Under the pieces are notes generated by a model that was given only the letters and a program-made list of their open reading frames with translations, was not told where the DNA came from and searched no databases. A stretch of DNA of 6,424 nt from Candidatus Peregrinibacteria bacterium CG11_big_fil_rev_8_21_14_0_20_46_8 (GTDB taxonomy: Bacteria > Patescibacteriota > Gracilibacteria > UBA1369 > UM-FILTER-53-11): contig PCVQ01000045.1 of assembly GCA_002796025.1 (NCBI GenBank), positions 1-6,424 on the forward strand, written 5' to 3'. Positions 1 to 4,868 of this stretch are shown here, piece by piece. Within the stretch, counting starts at the first letter, position 1, and every line of letters starts with the position of its first letter. The position numbers and the translations under genes are program-made.

Positions 1-35
1 CCCGCAACAAGCGTTGTTCGCTGCTGGCGACAAAA

Positions 36-1220
36 CTATCCGCAGCCAAGCGAGTGAAAGCCTGCACTCACTCCACTGGAACCGGGAATATTAATATAGC
101 TACAACCGCCCGCACTGTTGCCAGTCTCGCTCACCCCTCCGCCACCACTCACAGCGCTGGCATTCACCAAAAGCAGCCAATAATTTGTAAGCGGCAGGTC
201 ACTTCCCGCAACCCCCATATTTCCAGTCTCATCAAACCAATAATCGCCGGGGAGCACTAAGAATCCAACGAGTGTACTCAAAAAAGAGTATTCCAAAACT
301 TCGATTTCGCGGCCATTAATGGTGACTCCAGTCGCACCATTCGAAGCAGTCCGCGCCAAAGTTCCAAACTGGTGCCCCGGCCGCAAAAATCCAAGCGGGG
401 GTCCGCCTTCCAATCCAAACATTCCACTGCGAGTATCATACCAGTAACGGCCGGCCGTAGCCTTGTTGCCATATGTTGTCTCCAAATCACTAATCTGTGC
501 CGCACTTAACTTGCCTCCATTAATAAAGACTTCGGGAACATTTTCGGCGGCATTACCAGAATCGACGGCATCCTGCGCAGACCATTCGCGCTCAACATTT
601 ACACCATTCTGAATATCTTCATACGAGACCGCAAAATCGATTTTATCATCCAAATACTCTTCCAAATTTCCTTCGCGCTCCTTTAATAAACGCGTGGTCA
701 GCTCAGCCATATGGCCGCGGGTAAACGGCATATCAAAAGCCGCCACATCGAGCGGAATAATATTCGCAGCACTCGCTTTTCGCACACTATCTTCGTACCA
801 CACACCATCGGTATTCACCGGAATATCGTAGGCGCGCTGCAGCATAATCAAAGCCTCCACAAAGGTAACCGTTCGGGCAGGTTGGAATGTTCCATCCGGA
901 TATCCTACAACCACACCCAGCTCCTTACCCTTACATACAAACGGTGCGAACCAGTCCGCACGCTTCACGTCGGGAAAGCAGTCGGCACCTTGCAGATTTT
1001 CAAAACGCGATCCGACAATAATCGTCAGCATCTCGGCGCGATTCATTGTTTTATCGGGGCGGTAGGTGCCATCCGGATACCCATCAACAATCCCCCGGCT
1101 CTGGACAAAATCTATAGCCTCGCGATATTTATGACCCGTAGTATCAGGGAAGGCGGCCAGTGCGACAACGGGTAATAGGAAAAGAATCAAACCGGTAATG
1201 ATGATGCGTATTATTTTCAT
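36..1220 (-). CDS. Secreted SLH-domain cell-surface protein with tandem C-terminal NG/PGxYWxD modules
   Basis: A 394-residue exported protein, probably non-covalently held on the cell surface. Residues 1-22 form a signal peptide (Lys2, Arg5, hydrophobic core, ALA before Ala23). SLH repeat 1 covers about 24-71 (FPD, GYPDGTYRP, NRAE) and repeat 2 about 82-130 (FPDV, GYPDGTFQP). Repeat 3, about 138-182, is degenerate but keeps TRGHMAEL. Cys81 and Cys96 bracket the start of repeat 2 and could form a disulfide. After a linker, residues 230-346 hold two copies of a module: ING..L, then AGRYWYD and GLEGGPPLG; then INGREIEVLE, PGDYWFD and GNMG. I have seen similar unnamed modules in uncharacterised bacterial proteins. 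A Gly/Ser-rich tail carries Cys373 and Cys393. SLH domains generally bind secondary cell-wall polymers; the ligand here is unknown. No catalytic motif is visible. It is transcribed divergently from the PEPC gene. The stop is TAG; the start is fixed by the signal peptide. Confidence 0.88.
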   Translation of the reverse strand: MKIIRIIITGLILFLLPVVALAAFPDTTGHKYREAIDFVQSRGIVDGYPDGTYRPDKTMNRAEMLTIIVGSRFENLQGADCFPDVKRADWFAPFVCKGKELGVVVGYPDGTFQPARTVTFVEALIMLQRAYDIPVNTDGVWYEDSVRKASAANIIPLDVAAFDMPFTRGHMAELTTRLLKEREGNLEEYLDDKIDFAVSYEDIQNGVNVEREWSAQDAVDSGNAAENVPEVFINGGKLSAAQISDLETTYGNKATAGRYWYDTRSGMFGLEGGPPLGFLRPGHQFGTLARTASNGATGVTINGREIEVLEYSFLSTLVGFLVLPGDYWFDETGNMGVAGSDLPLTNYWLLLVNASAVSGGGGVSETGNSAGGCSYINIPGSSGVSAGFHSLGCG

Positions 1221-1226
1221 GCCGAT

Positions 1227-1235
1227 ATATTAACA
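1227..1235 (-). promoter_or_regulatory. Putative extended -10 of the SLH gene, near-leaderless
   Basis: On the minus strand TGT is followed by TAATAT (4 of 6 matches to TATAAT). It ends 6 bases before the ATG at 1220. No -35 hexamer is seen at 16-18 bases and no Shine-Dalgarno lies within 15 bases of the start. If it is real, transcription would begin at or next to the start codon. The hexamer match is weak alone; the same layout at two other genes is the main support. Confidence 0.4.
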
Positions 1236-1241
1236 GATCCG

Positions 1242-1328
1242 CCTCATTTCTGCTTCTTTCCTGCTCTCTTTCTTCCTACTTCCTGCATTCTTGTTTTCTT
1301 GTATTCCTTCCTCTGCTATTCTCCCTGC
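1242..1328. other. Polypyrimidine/polypurine tract between divergent genes
   Basis: About 86% of these 87 plus-strand bases are C or T (12 purines by count), with recurring TTCCT and TTCCTGC words. The tract fills most of the 109-base gap between the divergent SLH and PEPC genes and runs into the PEPC promoter region. Its role is unknown. It could affect DNA structure, or simply be a degenerate low-complexity spacer. Confidence 0.6.
1314..1322 (+). promoter_or_regulatory. Putative extended -10 of the PEPC gene, leaderless
   Basis: TGC is followed by TATTCT (4 of 6 matches to TATAAT, with the TGn extension), and 7 bases separate it from the ATG at 1330. The normal distance from -10 to the transcription start places the first transcribed base at or within a base or two of the ATG. 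The upstream sequence is pyrimidine-rich and has no Shine-Dalgarno, which fits leaderless translation. Confidence 0.42.
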
Positions 1329-1329
1329 A

Positions 1330-2841
1330 ATGAAACGTCGAATTCCAACCGTCATGGCTACGCAGCACCCCGATAATGCGGGAATCGTGCCCTGGCTTGG
1401 AAAGGCTTTCATCACGACACAAGATGAGATAGAAGAGTGCTGGCGCACTTTTTTTGAGCTAGGCTGCGACGAATACATGTGGGACTGGGAGGGCAAATTT
1501 GCCGATGAAGCGGTCTTCGAAAAACTGTATCAGCGCTATTTAAAAGATTTTAAAAAGAAGCAGCTTGGGCGTGACATTTTTATGACACTTCGTATTCCCA
1601 ATATCTGGGAGGAGACGAGTTTTAAATTGGCACGCGCATACATGAGCATGCTGACTGCCGACGATTTTGCAAAAAGCTTAAAGATGCATGCACCGCCCTT
1701 TTTTGAGGCGATACTCCCGATGACCACGGCCGCAAAACAGCTCATTCACGTACAAACGACCTTTCAAAAAATTGCAGCATTAAAAAATGAGATGTTTGCA
1801 ACGCGAGGAAAATCACTCTCTCATCTTGAAATGATTCCCCTCTTTGAGAGCGTCGAGCATCTCACCACATGCGACAAAATTCTCCACGAATATTTTGCAC
1901 TCCACAAAAAAACATTTGGCAACACGCCGGCCTATTTGCGGCCCTTCATAGCACGCTCCGATCCTGCATTGAATGCCGGACTCGTACCCGCCGTGCTCGC
2001 CTGTAAAATTGCAATTCACAAAATGTACGATTTTGCGGCAAAGAAAAAAATTCCGGTGTATCCGATTATCGGTACCGGCGGACTCCCCTTCCGCGGCGGT
2101 GCAAATCCAGAAAATATCGAACATACCTGCGAAGAGTACAAGGGCATTCGCACACTCACCATCCAGTCCGCATTCCGTTACGATTATGCACCGGCAAAGG
2201 TAAAACGTGCCATTGAGCATTTAAAAAAGACGCTGCCCAAACAAGAGCCAGATTCCATTTCTGCGCATGATGAAAAAGATCTGCTTGAAAGTATTGCAGT
2301 AGATTTCATTAAACCATACCGCACTACTATTGAAGCGTGTGCAGAGTTTATTAACAGCATTGCGGCAGAGATTCCATCCCGGCGCGAGCGCGTGCTGCAT
2401 ATTGGATTATTCGGATATTCACGAGGAATCGGAAAAACTCAACTTCCCCGCGCTATCAAATTTACCGCAGCATGGTACTCACTTGGCATCCCGCCCGAAA
2501 TTATTGGAACCGGCCGTGGACTTGCCGCAGCTGCAAAACGGGGAAAATTAAAAACTATCGAAAAATATTTCCCGACAATGAGAAATGAACTACAGCACGC
2601 GTGCAAATATCTAAACCGGGAAAACTTACAATTCTTGGCACGCAAACATCCCGAACTTCAAGAAATCGAAAAAGACATTATGCACATTGAAACAATATTA
2701 GAAATAGAACTTGGTCCCAAAAAACCGCACCACATTATCCATCGAAATCTCACCTCTACAATTGTAATGAAGCGCTCGATCAAAGAAGATTTTTCAGCCG
2801 AGATTGTAGAGGCCGCGCGCGCAAGAAAGAGTCTAGGGTAA
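1330..2841 (+). CDS. ppcA: Phosphoenolpyruvate carboxylase, archaeal type
   Basis: Catalyses PEP + bicarbonate to oxaloacetate + phosphate in the cytoplasm, an anaplerotic step that also supplies aspartate. The 503-residue product has the size of the short archaeal-type family (about 500 aa), not the roughly 900-residue bacterial/plant enzyme. Diagnostic stretches run end to end: TQHPDN at 11-16, LGCDEYMWDWEGK at 44-56, RIPNIWEE at 88-95, FEAILPMTT at 125-133, GTGGLPFRGG at 248-257, FRYDY at 282-286, GYSRGIGKTQLPRAIKFTAA at 362-381, and GIPPEIIGTGRGL at 386-398. The start at 1330 gives MKRRIPTVMATQHPDN, matching how family members begin. An in-frame TTG at 1291 would add 13 residues from low-complexity DNA and is unlikely. 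The gene is intact and ends with TAA. In bacteria this family is patchily distributed (for example some Clostridium and Leuconostoc relatives), so lateral acquisition is plausible. It appears monocistronic, since the next gene has its own promoter. Confidence 0.95.
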   Translation: MKRRIPTVMATQHPDNAGIVPWLGKAFITTQDEIEECWRTFFELGCDEYMWDWEGKFADEAVFEKLYQRYLKDFKKKQLGRDIFMTLRIPNIWEETSFKLARAYMSMLTADDFAKSLKMHAPPFFEAILPMTTAAKQLIHVQTTFQKIAALKNEMFATRGKSLSHLEMIPLFESVEHLTTCDKILHEYFALHKKTFGNTPAYLRPFIARSDPALNAGLVPAVLACKIAIHKMYDFAAKKKIPVYPIIGTGGLPFRGGANPENIEHTCEEYKGIRTLTIQSAFRYDYAPAKVKRAIEHLKKTLPKQEPDSISAHDEKDLLESIAVDFIKPYRTTIEACAEFINSIAAEIPSRRERVLHIGLFGYSRGIGKTQLPRAIKFTAAWYSLGIPPEIIGTGRGLAAAAKRGKLKTIEKYFPTMRNELQHACKYLNRENLQFLARKHPELQEIEKDIMHIETILEIELGPKKPHHIIHRNLTSTIVMKRSIKEDFSAEIVEAARARKSLG

Positions 2842-2861
2842 TAAAAAAATGTGCCGTAAGC

Positions 2862-2891
2862 TTTACAAAAATACCTATTTTGGTATACAAT
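2862..2891 (+). promoter_or_regulatory. Promoter of the 155-residue protein gene
   Basis: A TTTACA -35 (2862-2867, 5 of 6) and a TACAAT -10 (2886-2891, 5 of 6) are separated by 18 bases; TATACA at 2884 gives a 16-base alternative. The core word TTTTGGTATAC (2878-2888) recurs exactly at 4819-4829 before the repeat-protein gene. The leader to the ATG at 2924 is about 26 bases, A-rich and without a Shine-Dalgarno. A small inverted repeat, ATACC/GGTAT, overlaps the -10. Confidence 0.65.
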
Positions 2892-2923
2892 AGTACTTAA
2901 TCATTTAAACAAATAAAAAACAT

Positions 2924-3391
2924 ATGCGATTCACAAATGTACACATTGTATGTTCTGCACCAAATTTTCAGGCAATTTTCTTAAACCATGGAGCCGAAGA
3001 AATGATAGGCGGCGGAGGAAATTCGCTTGAAAGCCACTCACTAAAGCCACGAGACTATTTTGAAAAACAGGGGCATACGCTTGTTGAAAAAATAAAAACT
3101 GCACTCACCACAGAGGTAACACATACGACTCAGGTACCAACAGAGGCTGGCTTTGAACAGTTCAACGATTCCGGAATGATTATCAATTTTATGCGCAATG
3201 GAGAAGCTCATCGCGCAGTTTTTGGAGTAAAACTTGAAGGCGATGCATATAATCTAAAAGTGCGCATTGAAAACTCAAAAGGCAAGGTGGTCCGCGACAA
3301 GGAGATGCAAGGCATCGAAAATATCCACCGGCTACAAATGATTTTTGCACTGGCGATACCTGAGGCATTTATGCCAGGAAGAGATTCGTAG
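2924..3391 (+). CDS. Hypothetical protein, unrecognised
   Basis: A 155-residue soluble-looking protein that I do not recognise. It has no signal peptide or membrane segment. Residues 28-34 form a GGGG-containing turn, followed by a probably helical KPRDYFEKQGHTLVEKIKTAL stretch (about 41-61). From about 77 on there are beta-like segments (GMIINFM, HRAVFGVKL, NLKVRIEN, GKVVRDKEM), then an amphipathic C-terminal helix. One cysteine (Cys10) is present. The start is ambiguous. ATG 2924 follows a good promoter and A-rich leader but has no Shine-Dalgarno. The in-frame ATG at 3002 has GGAG eight bases upstream (2990-2993) and would give 129 residues starting MIGGGG. The leader resemblance to the 4869 gene favours 2924. 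The stop is TAG. The shared promoter core hints at co-regulation with the surface repeat protein, but no function can be assigned. Confidence 0.7.
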   Translation: MRFTNVHIVCSAPNFQAIFLNHGAEEMIGGGGNSLESHSLKPRDYFEKQGHTLVEKIKTALTTEVTHTTQVPTEAGFEQFNDSGMIINFMRNGEAHRAVFGVKLEGDAYNLKVRIENSKGKVVRDKEMQGIENIHRLQMIFALAIPEAFMPGRDS

Positions 3392-3392
3392 C

Positions 3393-3407
3393 CATTGCAC
3401 CGCAATG
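3393..3407. repeat. Short palindrome abutting the CofE-like gene promoter
   Basis: A perfect 6-base inverted repeat, CATTGC-ACC-GCAATG, begins 1 base after the upstream gene's stop codon and ends on the TG of the extended -10 at 3406. It has no following T run, so it is not a standard terminator. It could be an operator site. Such short palindromes also occur by chance. Confidence 0.45.
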
Positions 3408-3414
3408 TTATACT
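3406..3414 (+). promoter_or_regulatory. Extended -10 of the CofE-like gene, leaderless
   Basis: TGT is followed by TATACT (5 of 6 matches plus the TGn extension), and 8 bases separate it from the ATG at 3423. The predicted transcription start falls at the ATG. No Shine-Dalgarno is present between 3395 and 3422. This is the strongest hexamer of the three leaderless-style starts in the window. Confidence 0.52.
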
Positions 3415-3422
3415 GCGTGTCC

Positions 3423-4199
3423 ATGGAACTTATTCCTATTCAGACATCGCGGCTTGAAGGCAAGATCGACCTTGCTCACTTCTTTTTGAGTGCAATGGAG
3501 CGGGAAAAGATAAAGCTAAAAAATGGCGATCTTCTCGTTGTGAGTTCAAAACTTGTGGCGGTAAGCGAGGGCAATGTTGTCGATATTTCGACCATCGTGC
3601 CAAGTGCAGCTGCGAAAAAAAGAAACATCAGCCGCTACGGCACCGGCAAAGAGGATCCGCGAATTGTGGAACTTGTACTGCGCGAAGCAGAGAAAGTTAT
3701 TCCCGGCAATATGATGATTGCCTTAAAAGATGGCAATTTAATGCCCGCTGCGGGAATAGACCTTTCGAATGCGCCGGATGGCATTGCGATTCTTCTGCCA
3801 AAGAATTCATGGCAGAGTGCATGGAAGCTGAGAGCAACTCTCCTTAAAAAACTTAAGCTGAAAAAATTGGGAGTTGCAATTATCGATTCCCGCTGCCAGC
3901 CGCTGCGCTGGGGTACAGTTGGAATTGCATTGGGATGGGCCGGATTTGATGGTATTGAAGATGTGCGCGGCCAAAAAGATCTTTATGGAAAGTCACTCAA
4001 AGTCACGCGAAAGGCGGTGGCGGACAATCTTGCTTCTGCTGCACAGCTTGTTATGGGCGAAGGTGACGAAGCGCGTCCCTTTGTGATTGCCCGGGATGCA
4101 CCGGCCAAATTCACAAATAAAAAACCGGATCCTAAAAAAATTCGCATCGCTCCAAGCGAATGTATTTTTGAGGGAGTTTATAATAAACATGTATTATAA
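3423..4199 (+). CDS. CofE-family gamma-glutamyl ligase homologue (F420-0 ligase-like)
   Basis: A 258-residue cytoplasmic protein of the CofE/FbiB N-domain family. Characterised members use GTP and divalent metal to add L-glutamate to coenzyme F420-0. Family landmarks are in order: an N-terminal LIPIQTSR strand, GDLLVVSSKLVAVSEGNVVD at 35-54 (family GDxLVVxxKxVxxxEG), KEDPRIVELVLRE at 76-88, AGIDLSN at 110-116, DSRCQPLRWGTVGIALG at 155-171, then GIEDVRGQKDLYGKSLKVT and AVADNLASAAQLVMGEG. The canonical DSxGRPWRxGxxG motif is altered: Cys-Gln replaces Gly-Arg, Leu replaces Trp, and Trp appears before the second Gly. The C-terminal tail (about 232-258) is lysine-rich and ends IFEGVYNKHVL. No other F420 gene is visible in this window, so the true substrate is open. 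An in-frame ATG at 3345 lies inside the upstream gene; 3423 fits the family start and the promoter. purN follows 4 bases after the stop. Confidence 0.85.
   Translation: MELIPIQTSRLEGKIDLAHFFLSAMEREKIKLKNGDLLVVSSKLVAVSEGNVVDISTIVPSAAAKKRNISRYGTGKEDPRIVELVLREAEKVIPGNMMIALKDGNLMPAAGIDLSNAPDGIAILLPKNSWQSAWKLRATLLKKLKLKKLGVAIIDSRCQPLRWGTVGIALGWAGFDGIEDVRGQKDLYGKSLKVTRKAVADNLASAAQLVMGEGDEARPFVIARDAPAKFTNKKPDPKKIRIAPSECIFEGVYNKHVL
4171..4184 (+). promoter_or_regulatory. SD-like AGGGAG and consensus TATAAT before purN
   Basis: AGGGAG (4171-4176) lies 12 bases before an ATG at 4189 and 27 before the preferred purN ATG at 4204. An exact TATAAT sits at 4179-4184 but has no credible -35 at 17 bases and no TGn extension. 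Both lie inside the upstream coding region. They could provide extra purN expression or a longer PurN (5 more residues, MYYKH), or be coincidental. Confidence 0.25.
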
Positions 4200-4203
4200 G
4201 CAT

Positions 4204-4782
4204 ATGTTTAGAATTGCTGTCCTGGCATCGACACGCGGAACCGATTTACAGGCCATAATCGATGCAATTAAAAAAGGCACATTACATGTTGAGCTTGCTT
4301 GTGTCGTAAGCAACAAAAAAAACTGCTATGCATTAGAGCGCGCACGTGAGCAGGGTCTTACAACATATTTCATAGATCCAAACGGAAAAACGCGTGAAGA
4401 ATTCGATGCGGAAATGGCTGAAATTCTAGAGAAAGAAAAAGTCGATCTTATTGTTTTAGTTGGCTACATGCGAATACTTACGCCAGCATTTGTACAGCGC
4501 TTTCCTAAAAAAATTATCAATGTACATCCTGCGCTCCTGCCAAAATATGGGGGCAAAGAATTTTATGGCTCCAATGTCCACGAAGCCGTACTGCAATCCG
4601 GCGATACCGAAAGCGGCATGACTATCCACTATGTGAATGAGGGCATTGATACCGGAGACATTATAAAGCAAGTGCGATGCCCAGTGATGCCGAATGACAC
4701 ACCGGAAACACTCAAAAATCGAGTACAAGCATTGGAAAAAGAGTGGTATCCAAAAGTAATCGCAGAACTCGCTGAACAATAG
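4204..4782 (+). CDS. purN: Phosphoribosylglycinamide formyltransferase (GAR transformylase, PurN type)
   Basis: Transfers a formyl group from 10-formyltetrahydrofolate to GAR in de novo purine synthesis (cytoplasm). The 192-residue product is a near-complete, slightly short PurN (E. coli about 212 aa). The catalytic triad is visible: Asn106 and His108 in INVHPALLPK and Asp149 in GIDTGD, matching E. coli Asn106, His108 and Asp144. LVGYMRILTPAF at 85-96 is the usual family core. The N-terminal phosphate loop reads STRGTDLQ (9-16) instead of the common SGxGSNLQ. The segment KYGGKEFYGSNVHEAVL is longer than in E. coli and resembles the form I recall from Bacteroidetes-type PurN. ATG 4204 gives the standard MxRIAVLAS start; ATG 4189 would overlap the preceding gene by 11 bases. 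It probably forms an operon with the CofE-like gene. A formyltransferase acting on another substrate is possible but less likely. The stop is TAG. Confidence 0.9.
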   Translation: MFRIAVLASTRGTDLQAIIDAIKKGTLHVELACVVSNKKNCYALERAREQGLTTYFIDPNGKTREEFDAEMAEILEKEKVDLIVLVGYMRILTPAFVQRFPKKIINVHPALLPKYGGKEFYGSNVHEAVLQSGDTESGMTIHYVNEGIDTGDIIKQVRCPVMPNDTPETLKNRVQALEKEWYPKVIAELAEQ

Positions 4783-4801
4783 GCCTCAAAGGAGTGATAT
4801 A

Positions 4802-4830
4802 TTGATTAGCAAGGTATTTTTTGGTATACT
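4802..4830 (+). promoter_or_regulatory. Promoter of the glycine-rich repeat protein gene
   Basis: TTGATT (4802-4807, 4 of 6) and TATACT (4825-4830, 5 of 6) are separated by 17 bases. The predicted transcription start is near 4837, giving a leader of roughly 32 bases that is A-rich and lacks a good Shine-Dalgarno. TTTTGGTATAC at 4819-4829 is identical to 2878-2888, and the following TAAT/ATT/AAATAAAAA-like leader is also similar. Confidence 0.68.
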
Positions 4831-4868
4831 ATTCTAATTATTAAAAATAAAAACTAACCCGTAAAGTT

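Noticed and set aside
1..35. Possible terminator for the SLH gene
   Set aside because: An AACAA-GCG-TTGTT inverted repeat (6-18) lies past the stop, but the stem is only 5 AT-rich pairs and no U run follows on the transcribed strand. The window ends too soon to judge.
711..1175. 154-codon plus-strand open frame opposite the SLH gene
   Set aside because: The minus frame encodes a signal peptide and SLH repeats with family motifs. The plus frame is histidine/arginine-rich shadow sequence.
1291..1329. 13-residue N-terminal extension of PEPC from a TTG start
   Set aside because: The extension comes from the polypyrimidine spacer, and family members begin right at the MKxP..TQHPDN segment. The putative -10 also lies inside it.
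1813..2220. 135-codon minus-strand open frame inside the PEPC gene
   Set aside because: It lies antisense to clearly conserved PEPC sequence; it has no promoter or recognisable product and is a shadow frame.
2842..2881. Terminator after PEPC
   Set aside because: Only weak inverted repeats (GTAA/TTAC, ATACC/GGTAT) are present, and they overlap the next promoter. There is no GC-rich stem with a T run.
3345..3422. 26-residue upstream extension of the CofE-like gene
   Set aside because: It lies largely inside the preceding gene in another frame, covers the promoter and palindrome, and has no family-like sequence.
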